Assembly: GCF_001514195.1 (NCBI RefSeq)
Contig: NZ_KQ948750.1
Location: 62,001 to 126,000 of the forward strand
From: Streptomyces griseorubiginosus
GTDB lineage: Bacteria > Actinomycetota > Actinomycetes > Streptomycetales > Streptomycetaceae
DNA length: 64,000 nt
Direction: 5' to 3'
The notes beneath the pieces are model-generated. The model was not told the origin of the DNA, ran no database searches, and worked only from the letters and a program-made list of their open reading frames with translations. The position numbers and the translations under genes are program-made. Shown here in pieces: positions 35,656 through 44,780 of this stretch (the first letter of the stretch is position 1; the number at the start of each line of letters is the position of its first letter).

Positions 35656-36795
35656 ATGGCATCGCCGAATGGCTGGGGCCCGATCGACTCAGCGGATGTG
35701 ACACTCCCGGGAGGCAGTGCACGCAAAAAACTCGAGGAGCTTGCCTTGGTCGGACCTGATGTGTGGGCGCGAAGAGTACCGCCGGTCGGCCCGCCGCCGC
35801 CGTTCGATCCCGAGGTGGCCGCCGCGCTGGCGGCCCTCCCGAACAAGAGCCCGACCGAGGTCATCGCTGCAGCACTCGCAAGGCACGGCCCATTGCCGGA
35901 GAGCCTGCCCGCGCTGGTCGAGGCCTTTCGTGACTCTCCGGGCGCGACTGAGCCCACGGACGACGACCTCAGCCACGGGGGCGAGTACGCGGTCACGCGA
36001 ATGAGCGTGCCTCGCTCGGACGGGACGGGTCTGATCGAGTTGGTCGTGTGTCGGCCGACAACGGACGCAGCAATGCCGCAACCACTGCTGTACGCGATTC
36101 ACGGTGGAGGGATGATCTCCGGCACCAGTCGGACCGGTCTGCAGGAGCAGCTCGAACTGGCTCGGCCTGTCGGCGCCGTGGTCGTCTCCGTCGAGTATCG
36201 GCTCGCTCCCGAGCACCCGTCACCGGCCCCGGCCGAGGACTGCTACGACGGGCTTGTTGGCTTCTTGCGTGAAGCTGAGCGGTTCGATGTCGACCCGCAC
36301 GGAGTCGTCGTGGTGGGCAGCAGCGCAGGCGGATGCTTCGCCGCGGCTGTCTGCTTGATGGCGAGAGACCTCGGTGGTCCCGAGATCGCCGGACAGCTCT
36401 TGATGACACCCATGCTCGACGCCCGCAACTCGACAAGATCGTCGTATCAGCTCTCGGGAGTCGATACCTGGGATCGCGATTGCAACGATCTCGGCTGGAT
36501 GAGTCTGCTCGGCCCTGGACGGGACCCTGCGGATGCCAGTGCCTACGAGTCGCCCTCTTTGGCGGACAACCTCAGCTCGCTGCCGCCCGCCTTCCTGGAC
36601 GTCGGCTCGGCCGAGACGTTCCGCGACGAGGTCGTCGCCTATGCTGGAGGGATCTGGGCAGCAGGTGGCAGCGCTGAGTTGCACGTGTGGCCGGGCGGGT
36701 TCCACGGCTACGAGGTGGTAGCACCACAGTCGCGCATCGCCCAGCGGACATGGGATGCGAGAAGTAAATGGCTACAGCAACTGCTCCAACCATGA
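35656..36795 (+). CDS. HSL-type esterase, module 1
   Basis: Up to 379 residues; the start is uncertain because there is no good SD at the ATG 35656, and a GTG at 35698 is possible. Family IV motifs: IHGGGMISG (oxyanion), VVGSSAGGCF (nucleophile Ser), SAETFRDEV (Asp) and GGFHGYEV (His). It is about 40% like the esterase at 44781 by eye, sharing VSVEYRLAPEHP, EDCYDGLV and PAFLDVGSAETFRD. Divergent from the glycoside operon and followed after 27 bases by a PucR-type regulator, as is its paralogue. Probable role: hydrolysis of an acyl or feruloyl-like ester released by the glycosidases. Confidence 0.87.
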   Translation: MASPNGWGPIDSADVTLPGGSARKKLEELALVGPDVWARRVPPVGPPPPFDPEVAAALAALPNKSPTEVIAAALARHGPLPESLPALVEAFRDSPGATEPTDDDLSHGGEYAVTRMSVPRSDGTGLIELVVCRPTTDAAMPQPLLYAIHGGGMISGTSRTGLQEQLELARPVGAVVVSVEYRLAPEHPSPAPAEDCYDGLVGFLREAERFDVDPHGVVVVGSSAGGCFAAAVCLMARDLGGPEIAGQLLMTPMLDARNSTRSSYQLSGVDTWDRDCNDLGWMSLLGPGRDPADASAYESPSLADNLSSLPPAFLDVGSAETFRDEVVAYAGGIWAAGGSAELHVWPGGFHGYEVVAPQSRIAQRTWDARSKWLQQLLQP

Positions 36796-36822
36796 GCGGA
36801 CCCATGGTGAGGGGGTGGCGGC

Positions 36823-37818
36823 GTGGAGGAGCTTGCGGGTCGCCTCGCGCCGCTCGATCCTGACGCCGGCTCCGCTCTGCGGGTGGTCAGCTACTACGAC
36901 GAGCTGCTGGCTCACCGTGGTGGCCTGGAGAGTGTCGTGCGCGGCGCCGCCGTCTTGTCCGGCGCACCCGCGCGCATGATGATCCCCGGCTGGCGTTGCG
37001 CCATTCGGATCCTTCCCGACGGTCGCCGGGACGACGAGCCCAGCCCAGCCGAGGCCGGCTGGGCGTCGGTGTCCCAGCCTGATCCGTCCGTCACCTTGTG
37101 GATCGAACGACTCGCGCCGCCTGGACCAGTCGACGCAGTGATCCTTGAGCGTGCCCTTCTAGCGGCACGCACCGTGCTGGAGAGGACGCCTGGCCGGCTG
37201 GCGATCAGCCGCAACGACCCTGCAACCGTTGAGGTCGCGATCGACGCGGACGCCCCGCCTGAGGCCCGCGCGCGTGCGGCACGCCAGCTCGGTCTCACAG
37301 CGGGCCAGCTCGTTCGCGTGGTCGCGTGGGAGGGTCGTCCCGCCCAGCTACAAGCTGCAGCGCAGCCGATCTCAGTCGCAGATTCCAGACAGCGCGTCGG
37401 CATCGGGCCCGCAGTACCCGTGAAGAACGCACCAGACTCGGCGCAGGCCGCACGACTGGCACTTCGATTCGCCAGCGACGCCGACGACCATCGGGTCGTC
37501 CATGCCGATGACCTTGGGGTCCTTCTGCTGCTTGGCGAGACGATCTCGGAAGCCCACCAAAGATGGCGATCGCATCCAGATGTGCTTGCGGTGCAGCGCG
37601 CAGCGGGACATGCAGCCTGGGTGCTGCCGACCTTCGATGCCGTCGCGGTCAGCGACAGCCTGCGGACGGCAGCCGCGATCCTCGTCGTCCACCATTCCAC
37701 GCTGCAGAAGCGCGTGAGCCAGTTTCCACGCCTGCTCGGCTGGGATGTCACAACGCCGTCCGGTCGACTTCGGTTGCAACTCGCACTCTTCGTGGTCCGG
37801 CTGACGCAGCAGACGTGA
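36823..37818 (+). CDS. PucR/CdaR-type transcriptional regulator, module 1
   Basis: 331 residues from a GTG with GAGGGGG upstream. No N-terminal DNA-binding domain; the C-terminal 70 residues hold the helix-turn-helix of the PucR/CdaR class (SDSLRTAAAILVVHHSTLQK then RVSQFPRLLGWDV). The N-terminal part (EELAGRLAPLDPDAGSALRVVSYYDELL) is a GAF-like or purine-catabolism-type sensing region with no clear motif. Its paralogue at 45834 shares order, length and neighbour (HSL esterase directly upstream). It probably activates its adjacent esterase gene and perhaps the divergent glycoside operon. Confidence 0.85.
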   Translation: MEELAGRLAPLDPDAGSALRVVSYYDELLAHRGGLESVVRGAAVLSGAPARMMIPGWRCAIRILPDGRRDDEPSPAEAGWASVSQPDPSVTLWIERLAPPGPVDAVILERALLAARTVLERTPGRLAISRNDPATVEVAIDADAPPEARARAARQLGLTAGQLVRVVAWEGRPAQLQAAAQPISVADSRQRVGIGPAVPVKNAPDSAQAARLALRFASDADDHRVVHADDLGVLLLLGETISEAHQRWRSHPDVLAVQRAAGHAAWVLPTFDAVAVSDSLRTAAAILVVHHSTLQKRVSQFPRLLGWDVTTPSGRLRLQLALFVVRLTQQT

Positions 37819-37907
37819 GTGCCCGTCGTTCCATCCCACCAGCCGGACGGAGCCGCGCGGCGAAAGAGGCTCCCGACCCGCGTTTCCGCGGAGCGAGAGC
37901 CATGCGG

Positions 37908-38855
37908 TCAGCTGTCTTCCTTGGTGAAGCTGAGGTGCTCGCGCAGGAACGCAACCGTGGTCTCGACGATGGCATCGACGTCACCGCCGAAAAAGCCGTG
38001 GTCGGCGCCCTCGACAAGCTCGAGCCTGTTCGGGACGCCGGCCTCATCCAGCGCACCGTGGTGCGCGACGCTCTGCTCGTGCGGGACCACCTGGTCGAGC
38101 GTGCCATGGACGAGCAAGGTCGGCGCGGTCGCACCGCTGACATGCGAGATCGGGCTGGCGTGTCGAGCGAGGTCCGGGCGCTCGCTGACCGCGTGACCGA
38201 TCAGGCGTGACTCCGGCGAGTCCGGAGCGCTGTGCGCAGTGAACGGCGTCCCGGGCATGCTCTCGGCTTCCATCGTGTCCAGCCGCGTGGGCGGGTACCA
38301 GCCGACACTCGCGCACACGGCTGAGGACGGGCCGGTCAGACCAACGGTTCCCTCCAGATCCATCGCAGTCGTGTTGGTGCCCAGGAACACCGCGAGATGA
38401 CCACCCGCAGAGGCCCCGAGACTTGCGATCCGCTCGGGGTCGATCCCGAGCGCCGGCGCCGCGTTGCGCAACCATCGGATCGCAGCCTTGACGTCGTGCA
38501 ATTGGGCGGGGAATGTCGCCTCGCACGAGAGCCGGTACTGGATGGAGGCCACAGCGATTCCCTCCTCCAGGAGCCGCGACTGCAGGACCCCGAAGTCGGC
38601 GATGTCAGGGGGCTCGATGTTCTTGCTTCCGCCCAGCCATGCTCCACCGTGGATCAGCACGACCAGCGGAGAAAGTCCGTGCGTGCTCGGAATGCTGAGG
38701 TCCAGCAACAGCGGCCGGTAGCCGTCAAGGCGGGCGTACTCGACATCCCGGTACCGCCGAACGTCGCCGGCCTCGACCGGCGTGAGGGCTCCGGGGTCCG
38801 CGAACGCGGGCGGTATGGCGTCGAGGGGAAGGCGGAGCGGTGTCTTGATGGTCAA
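37908..38855 (-). CDS. Alpha/beta hydrolase (BD-FAE/esterase-lipase type) with TTG start
   Basis: 315 residues from a TTG at 38855; AAGGAG lies 5 bases before it, whereas the upstream in-frame ATG at 38912 has no SD and overlaps a pseudogene. Motifs: VVLIHGGAWLGG, nucleophile in SLGASAGGHLAV, Asp in HGTLDQVVP and His in GADHGFFGGDV. This is the BD-FAE/ferulic-esterase-like group. Stands alone on the minus strand downstream of a pobA remnant. It may act on feruloyl-type or acetylated phenolics; unproven. Confidence 0.87.
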   Translation of the reverse strand: MTIKTPLRLPLDAIPPAFADPGALTPVEAGDVRRYRDVEYARLDGYRPLLLDLSIPSTHGLSPLVVLIHGGAWLGGSKNIEPPDIADFGVLQSRLLEEGIAVASIQYRLSCEATFPAQLHDVKAAIRWLRNAAPALGIDPERIASLGASAGGHLAVFLGTNTTAMDLEGTVGLTGPSSAVCASVGWYPPTRLDTMEAESMPGTPFTAHSAPDSPESRLIGHAVSERPDLARHASPISHVSGATAPTLLVHGTLDQVVPHEQSVAHHGALDEAGVPNRLELVEGADHGFFGGDVDAIVETTVAFLREHLSFTKEDS

Positions 38856-38908
38856 CGGATCTCCTTGAGGACAGTGCGACTCGGATATCGAGACGCGACG
38901 TCTGTGGC

Positions 38909-39425
38909 TCATTCTCGTGCGATCGCTGCGAAAGCGAAGTCACGGGTAGAGCGTCGAGGCATCGTGCTCACCTCTGGTCCGGCCAGCCGGAGGGGGCGCA
39001 GCTCACCGACCTGTCGCCCTACGTCGAAGGGGCTGGCGTCAGGCAGAGGGTGCAGCATCGTGGTCACCCAGTACGAGAAGTGCTGTGCTTTCCCCAGCCG
39101 CCGCAACGCGCGATCGACGTACTGGTCCGGGCCACCACGCCATGCTGCAGGTGGGACTGCACATGCATGGAGAGGATGCGCACATCGGCCAGCGCCAGGT
39201 TCAGGCCCTTGGCGCCGGTGGGACGAGCGGTGTGCCTGGCGTGTCCGGCGAGGACGAGGTTGCCGTAGCGCATGGTCTCCGGCACGAAGCTGCGGGAACG
39301 GGCGGACAATCCTGCTGATGGTGGCACCTTCCTTGAGCACGTAGCCGTTGGCCCCACCACCCGCTCCTGCAGGTCGGTCCAGATCCGGTCGTCGGACCAT
39401 GCTGCCGCGTCTTCGGCGCGGTCCG
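38909..39425 (-). pseudogene. pobA: 4-hydroxybenzoate 3-monooxygenase, C-terminal remnant
   Basis: Minus-strand translations in two frames spell the C-terminal half of PobA: DDRIWTDLQERV, RSFVPETMRYGNLVLAGHA, then PTGAKGLNLALADVRIL (the FAD-ribityl/phosphate motif), and after a frameshift near 39110 GKAQHFSYWVTTMLHPLPDASPFDV to the stop at 38909. The conserved GDA of this motif has become GHA. The N-terminal half is gone; at 39427 the sequence passes into the opposite-strand esterase tail. It is evidence that a protocatechuate branch once belonged to this catabolic region. Confidence 0.75.
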
Positions 39426-39426
39426 G

Positions 39427-39493
39427 GGCCGCGATCTCCAGGGTCGCCGACGCTACCCGGGACGAGTTCGTGCGTCGCGCTCTGGAGGCATGA
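39427..39493 (+). pseudogene. Tail of a third HSL-esterase copy
   Basis: The last 22 codons read AAISRVADATRDEFVRRALEA-stop, nearly the same as the end of the esterase at 45782 (AAISRASNATRDEFLRRALEA). The rest of the gene has been replaced by the pobA remnant. It shows that a third esterase module existed between the two intact ones. Confidence 0.65.
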
Positions 39494-39520
39494 GCCGCGG
39501 CGGGACCGCCGATGCGTTTC

Positions 39521-40426
39521 TCACGCGTCCGCGGGTGCGAGGACGATGTCGAACCGCGCGTGCGACCACGACCGGCCCGCGAGGTCACGCCCGTCGGGGG
39601 GCGAGGCGCCGGCCGGCTCCTCGACGAAGTCCTTGATGAGAGACTCCTTGACCCCGAACACGCTGTCGCTCGCGAGGAGCTCGTCGCCGCGGACGAAGAT
39701 GTGGGTGACCAGCGTCCGAAGGCCGGGTGCGGTCACCATGAAGTGCAGGTGAGAGGCACGCATCGGCGATCGGCCGGTCGCCGCCAGCATGGCGCCGACC
39801 GGCCCGTCGTACGGGATCGGGTACGGCGTCGGGGTGACCGCCCAGAACCGGTATCGGCCCTCGGCGTCGCTGAACAGGTGCGCGCGGCAGGCCACGCGGC
39901 CGTCTGCGTACTGCACGTCGTAGAAGCCGTCGTCGTCGGCCTCCCATACCTCGATGCGAGCTCCCGGCACCGGAGCGCCGTTCGTGTCCCGGACGCTGCC
40001 CTCGATCCAGCACGGCTGGCCCGAGGCGCCGCCGGCGATGTCGCCCCCGAGGTCGATTCGTGGGGCGTCCTCGACGAAGAACGGGCCGAAGACGGTCGCC
40101 TCGGTGGCGTCGGCACAGGCCTCGTTGTTGATCGCGATGGTCTGCATCGAGGCGCCGAGCGTGTCCGAGAGCAGGATGAACTCCTGACGGCGGTCGTCGG
40201 TGATGTGCCCGACAGCCGTCAAGAAGTCGATGCCCTGCTTCCACTCCTGCTCGGTCAGGCGGACGTCACGCAGGAACGCATGCAGGTGCCGGACCGCCGA
40301 CTGCATGATCTGCTGAAGGCGCTCGTCAGGCGTGCCCGCGAAGGAGTCGAGGACTCGCTGGACGAGTTCCTCCTCGCGTGCGTGCTGCTCGGCGGTCACC
40401 GTTGCGCGATCGCTCTGGGTCGTCAT
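39521..40426 (-). CDS. Hydroxyquinol 1,2-dioxygenase (intradiol ring cleavage)
   Basis: 301 residues. N-terminal helical dimerisation domain (LVQRVLDSF ... RHLHAFLRDVRLTEQEW) and a catalytic beta-sandwich with all four Fe(III) ligands: Tyr169 in GFYDVQY, Tyr206 in YPIPYDGPVG, His226 and His228 in ASHLHFM. The PYPIPYDGPVG loop and TVFGPFFVEDAP point to the hydroxyquinol rather than catechol group. Reaction: benzene-1,2,4-triol + O2 to maleylacetate. Its ATG overlaps the stop of the maleylacetate reductase (ATGA), completing a three-enzyme path; last gene of the operon. Confidence 0.92.
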   Translation of the reverse strand: MTTQSDRATVTAEQHAREEELVQRVLDSFAGTPDERLQQIMQSAVRHLHAFLRDVRLTEQEWKQGIDFLTAVGHITDDRRQEFILLSDTLGASMQTIAINNEACADATEATVFGPFFVEDAPRIDLGGDIAGGASGQPCWIEGSVRDTNGAPVPGARIEVWEADDDGFYDVQYADGRVACRAHLFSDAEGRYRFWAVTPTPYPIPYDGPVGAMLAATGRSPMRASHLHFMVTAPGLRTLVTHIFVRGDELLASDSVFGVKESLIKDFVEEPAGASPPDGRDLAGRSWSHARFDIVLAPADA

Positions 40427-41484
40427 CGTGGGTCCGCTCCTTCCCAGGCTCCGCGGAGCAGTCGCTCGAGGTTCTCGGGGGTGACTGTGACGGGGTTGGT
40501 CTCGGGCACCGACGGCAGGATCGCCTCGACCGCGTCGCCGATCCGGTCCTCCTCGAAGCCGTGGTCCCGCAGGTTTCGGGGTGCGTCGAGCCGTTCACGG
40601 AGAGCCTGCAAACCGTCCAGGCCGGTATCGGCGTCGAAGGCCCGGGCGATCCTCGCGTCGGCTTCGGGAGCCGCCGGGGCGTTGAGCGCGAGGACGTAGG
40701 GCAGCACGACGGCATGGGTGGGCGCATGCGGAAGGTCGTAGCGGCCACCCAGGACGTGGCAGATCTTGTGGTGCAGTCCCGAGCCGGCCGAGGCGAACGA
40801 GACCGCGGAGAGGTACGCACCGTAGAGCGCCTCCTCACGGCCTGCGAGATCGGCGGGATCGTCGACGATGCGCGGCAGGCCGGCGGCGAGCGCGCGGATC
40901 CCTTCAGCAGCAAGTGCCGCGTTGATGGGGTCCGCGCGAGGCGCCCACAGGGAGTCGACGCAGTGGGCGAGCGCGTTGAGCCCTGAGGCCACGCTGAGTT
41001 CGATGGGCAGCGTGAGCATCAGTGAGGCGTCGTAGACGATCGCCCGCGGCAGCACGCGCGCATCCACGCCGGTCGTCTTCTTCGCGCCCTCGGTCAGACC
41101 CCAGACGTTCGTGGCCTCCGAGCCCGCATAGGTGGTGGGCACGGCAATGATCGGCAGTCCGGCGGTGAGGGCGACGGCCTTCGCCAGTCCGGTGGTCGAA
41201 CCCCCGCCGACGCTGACCAGGAGGTCGACGTCGTGGCGTGCGGCGGCCGCGCGTGCGCGCTCGGCGACGGGGACCGGCACGTGCATCACCACTTCGTCGT
41301 GACGGACCGCGACGGGGAGACCCTCGGTGATGTCCGTGGCGAGGTCTGCCTCGGCCGCGCCGGCGATGACCATGACGCGGGTGGCCCCCAGGGACTCGAT
41401 CTCGGCGGCCAGGGCCTCTCGTGCCGTCCCCGAGGCGAAGCGGACCCGCTGGCCCAACGTCTCGTGCTCGAAGCGGAACGTCAT
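40423..41484 (-). CDS. Maleylacetate reductase
   Basis: 353 residues from the ATG at 41484, overlapping the monooxygenase stop (ATGA). Iron-containing alcohol dehydrogenase family, maleylacetate-reductase branch: SVGGGSTTGLAKAVAL (nucleotide loop), PIIAVPTTYAGSEATNVWGLT, NALAHCVDSLWAP, and the His-rich HHKICHVLGGRYDLPHAPTHA. Reduces maleylacetate to 3-oxoadipate with NADH. Sits between the hydroxylase and the dioxygenase that makes its substrate; all three genes overlap by 4 bases, so they are one transcript. Confidence 0.94.
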   Translation of the reverse strand: MTFRFEHETLGQRVRFASGTAREALAAEIESLGATRVMVIAGAAEADLATDITEGLPVAVRHDEVVMHVPVPVAERARAAAARHDVDLLVSVGGGSTTGLAKAVALTAGLPIIAVPTTYAGSEATNVWGLTEGAKKTTGVDARVLPRAIVYDASLMLTLPIELSVASGLNALAHCVDSLWAPRADPINAALAAEGIRALAAGLPRIVDDPADLAGREEALYGAYLSAVSFASAGSGLHHKICHVLGGRYDLPHAPTHAVVLPYVLALNAPAAPEADARIARAFDADTGLDGLQALRERLDAPRNLRDHGFEEDRIGDAVEAILPSVPETNPVTVTPENLERLLRGAWEGADPR

Positions 41485-43283
41485 GCGGGCGAGTCCTTCC
41501 CGAGGACCTGCGAGAGGGCTCCACGCAGGGCTGCTTCGGGATCCGACGGCAGTGAACCGGAGCGCCATGCGATGTGCTTGTCGGGCCGCACCAGCAACGC
41601 GCCGCTCTCGTCGGTGTCGCGGAGCTTTGCCCAGTCGTAGTACAGGTCGGTGACCTCCCGGCCGGGGCCGATCACGACCGTCCGGACGGGAACGCCGAGC
41701 TCGTCGGCCACCTTGGTCGCGGCGACCTCCCACTTCTCCCCCGCGATACCGGTGATGAGGGTGAACCGGTCGTAGGGCGCGAGGTCCATCATGGCGAGCC
41801 GGCGCTTGTTGTCGCCGACCCAGGCGTGTGGCAGTCGCGAGCCGGGGACCGTCGAAGCCTCGTGATAGAGGTCGGGGTCGCGGCTCGGTTCGGGGCGGCT
41901 GGTGCCGTCGGAGACGACGGCACTCGACTCGTAGAACTGGCCGAGCTCGACCCCGTGGGCGTTGAACTCGTAGTTCTTCAGCTCCATCGCCTTCACGAGC
42001 GCCTCGCGCTTGGCCGCGCCCTGCGGGGTGTTGGCCTTGCGCTCCTCGATCTGCCGGACCATGTCCTCCTCGGTCTTCGCCGCGGTGACGCCGAGGGCGA
42101 CGAAGAGGTCCACGAACTCACGGCTGGACTTGTTGGCCCGCTTGACGATGCGCTCGGCGACCGGCGCACGCTCCGCGGAGTACGTCTCGAGCAGGGCCGG
42201 GTCGGCCTGCCCCTTGAGGACGGCGGCGAGCTTCCATGCCAGGTTGTAGGAGTCCTGGATGGAGGTGTTTGATCCGAGGCCGTTGCTCGGCGGGTGGCGA
42301 TGGATGGCGTCGCCGGCGCAGAACACCCGGCCGGACTGTAGGTGGGTCGCGTACATCTCGTTGTTGCCCCACAGCGACGTACCGGTGATCTCGACGTCGA
42401 GGTCGGGCATGCCGAGGAGGTTCCGCACGATCTGGGTGGCGGCAGCCTCGTCGACGACCGGCGGCTCCTCGTTGATGTCGTAGCCCCAGACGATGAGCCA
42501 CTCGTTCCACGGACGAACCATGCGGACGAGGCCAGCGCCGATCCCCCCGACGTTCGAGCCGGGCTGAACGACCCAGTAGAGCACCGAGGGGCGGTGGTCG
42601 CAGTACGCCGAGATGTCGGCCCTGAAGGTGATGTTCATGGAGCCGGCGATGTCCATGGCACCCTCGTAGGGCAGGCCGATGTCGGCAGCGACCTTCGAAC
42701 GGGCACCGTCGGCTCCGATGAGGTACTTGGCGCGGATGGTGTATTGCGCGCCGGTGAGCCGGTCAAGCACCTGCACGCTGACGCCGTCCGCGTCCTGGGC
42801 GTGCGAGAGGTACTCGGTGGAGAAGCGGGACTCGGTTCCCCGTGCGGTCGCGTTGCGGACCAGGATCGGCTCGAGATAGGTCTGAGGGATGTCGACGGTC
42901 AGGCAGGGGGACGCCAGCTGGTAGTCCGCCTCACGGTCCGGCCGGGTTCCCCAGGTCCGTATCCGGCCGATCTCCTCCCCCGCGATCGAGGTGCAGAAGA
43001 CGGTGTCGCCGACCAGGTCGTGCGGCGTGGCGTCGGCCAGGACCTGGTCCTCGATGCCCATGTCACGGAAGATCTCCATGGCGCGCTGGTTGGTGATGTG
43101 GGCACGCGGCGTGTTCGCCGTCCACCGGTACTTCGTGATCATGATGTTCGGGACGTCCAGCGTCGAAAGGAACAGCGACGCGGCGGCGCCCGCGGGGCCG
43201 GAGCCGACGACCACGACGTCGGTCTCGACCGTCGCCGTCGGCGGCAACTCTGTCTCGGTTTGGCCATCCTCGAACACGGGCAT
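41481..43283 (-). CDS. FAD-dependent aromatic hydroxylase (resorcinol/phenol monooxygenase type)
   Basis: 600 residues. FAD motif VVVGSGPAGAAASLFL (about 24-39), DG motif KYLIGADGARSKVA (NADPH/FAD), and the second FAD motif VFCAGDAIHRHPPSNGLGSNTSIQDSYNLAW, followed by a C-terminal thioredoxin-like domain (about 450-600), as in TfdB, MhpA and phenol 2-monooxygenases. In an operon with maleylacetate reductase and hydroxyquinol dioxygenase it most likely ortho-hydroxylates resorcinol (or a 4-substituted phenol) to hydroxyquinol. Downstream of an AraC gene on the same strand, with 152 bases between, which should hold the promoter. Confidence 0.93.
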   Translation of the reverse strand: MPVFEDGQTETELPPTATVETDVVVVGSGPAGAAASLFLSTLDVPNIMITKYRWTANTPRAHITNQRAMEIFRDMGIEDQVLADATPHDLVGDTVFCTSIAGEEIGRIRTWGTRPDREADYQLASPCLTVDIPQTYLEPILVRNATARGTESRFSTEYLSHAQDADGVSVQVLDRLTGAQYTIRAKYLIGADGARSKVAADIGLPYEGAMDIAGSMNITFRADISAYCDHRPSVLYWVVQPGSNVGGIGAGLVRMVRPWNEWLIVWGYDINEEPPVVDEAAATQIVRNLLGMPDLDVEITGTSLWGNNEMYATHLQSGRVFCAGDAIHRHPPSNGLGSNTSIQDSYNLAWKLAAVLKGQADPALLETYSAERAPVAERIVKRANKSSREFVDLFVALGVTAAKTEEDMVRQIEERKANTPQGAAKREALVKAMELKNYEFNAHGVELGQFYESSAVVSDGTSRPEPSRDPDLYHEASTVPGSRLPHAWVGDNKRRLAMMDLAPYDRFTLITGIAGEKWEVAATKVADELGVPVRTVVIGPGREVTDLYYDWAKLRDTDESGALLVRPDKHIAWRSGSLPSDPEAALRGALSQVLGKDSPA

Positions 43284-43435
43284 GGTTTCGCCTTCCTCGG
43301 CCGGTCGTCCGCCGGCGCTCGAGGAGCAGTCTCAGGCGCCACCTCCAGGTAGTCGACGCGTGACGCCCATCTCGGCGCGAACGCAAAGAGATGGCCGATC
43401 CAGGCAGTTGGGGTGCCGCGGTGCGGGGTCCGCCG

Positions 43436-44422
43436 TCAGTCCAACGGGAGGGACCGCGCGGTCACAGCGCCGCGGCGGATGTCACTCGCCCGCTCACCGA
43501 AGTGAGTCGTGAAGGCATGGGAGAAGTGCGCCGCCGAGGTGAAGCCGCAGTGGTGGGCCACCTCGGCGATCGTCATCGATGTCGCCGCGGGCTTCTCGAG
43601 GAGCAGCCGGGCCCTCTCCAGCCGTCGTCCGAGGATGTGTTTGGGGACAGTCGTCCCGGCCCGGGCGAACACCCGGGACAGATGGCGCGTGCTGATGCCG
43701 ACCGCGGCGGCGACCTGGACGGCCGACAGGGTCGGATCGGACAGGTGCTGATCGATGTAGGTGAGTGCGGCGGCCCGATGGGCGCTCGACAGGCCGCTGT
43801 CCCGGTTCTTGCCCGCGAGAGCCGCGACCAGTTCGAGGAGGGTCTGCTCGTCGGCGGGGTTCGCGTCCTGGTCCCGGGCGGCGGCGCCGACCTGCCGCGC
43901 CAGGGTGTGCGCGAAGGAGTTCGCACCGGCAGCGAAGTTCATGACCATCGGACGAGCGAGGCGATCGATGCCGGTGACATCCGCGAAGAGCTCATGAGGG
44001 AGCTTCAGGACCAGCTCCTCCAGTCCCAGGGAGAAGCCCCGCATGAAGGGCCGATCGGCGTCGCACATCAGTATCTGACCGGGCTGCACGGTCCGCACAC
44101 CGTCGTCGTGATAGAAAAACGCCTCGCCGGCCAGGCTGAAGAACAGGGCGACGGACTCGGCCGGTCGCCGGCGGACCATGGTCAGATCACGCTCGACGAC
44201 GTGCGAGCTGCCACGCACACGGGCGAGGTGGACACGCTCCAACTGCACGTTGATCTCGGTCGCCTCGAGGACGGCTGCGGTCAGCGTGCGACAGCGCAAC
44301 CCGATCAGCGCGTCGGCGTTGTGGCTCTCCCACAACTCGATGCGTTGCTCTTCGGGAAGCCCGACCGTCGTGAACACAACCGGCCCCGAGGGACAGGTTC
44401 CACGGTCGGAGACCTGAGTCAT
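43436..44422 (-). CDS. AraC-family activator of the hydroxyquinol operon
   Basis: 328 residues. The N-terminal AraC-binding-like domain (residues 1-210: ERDLTMVRRRPAESVALFFSL, GQILMCDADRPFMRG) is of the type found in NphR/XylS-like regulators. C-terminal double HTH: LSAVQVAAAVGISTRHLSRVFARAG and MTIAEVAHHCGFTSAAHFSHAFTTHFG. It is on the same strand just before the monooxygenase gene and probably activates that promoter on binding the phenolic inducer. Divergent from the esterase at 44781. Confidence 0.92.
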   Translation of the reverse strand: MTQVSDRGTCPSGPVVFTTVGLPEEQRIELWESHNADALIGLRCRTLTAAVLEATEINVQLERVHLARVRGSSHVVERDLTMVRRRPAESVALFFSLAGEAFFYHDDGVRTVQPGQILMCDADRPFMRGFSLGLEELVLKLPHELFADVTGIDRLARPMVMNFAAGANSFAHTLARQVGAAARDQDANPADEQTLLELVAALAGKNRDSGLSSAHRAAALTYIDQHLSDPTLSAVQVAAAVGISTRHLSRVFARAGTTVPKHILGRRLERARLLLEKPAATSMTIAEVAHHCGFTSAAHFSHAFTTHFGERASDIRRGAVTARSLPLD

Positions 44423-44780
44423 AGGTGGAGCCTACCTGCGACCAGCGCATCGGGTCCCGAACGAGCGCGTGCCCTACACACCTGGGTACATGTCGATACG
44501 TCCTCGTGTGATCGCACCCCAGAGATCACTCGGCCCGAGCAGTCGACGCCTACGCCGCCCCGTAAGTGGCACGCTTGGGTCGCTGGGTCTTCTATCGCAA
44601 CGCGATGCCTGGTCCATGTCCGCACGGTCGCACCCTGGGCGTTCGCACCCACCGACGTTCCATGATCCGGCCCCCGCCGAATGGCGGGGGCAAGCGATGT
44701 GATGGCCGCCGCTGGGCGGGTGTCGGCGGCCCTGCCGGAGGAGCAGGTTGGTACCACCCGTTTCCGCAAGAGGAGTGACC
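44423..44780. other. Divergent control region
   Basis: 358 bases between the AraC gene and the esterase of module 2. No gene; it holds SD AGAGGAG for the esterase. No long palindrome was found. Confidence 0.45.
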
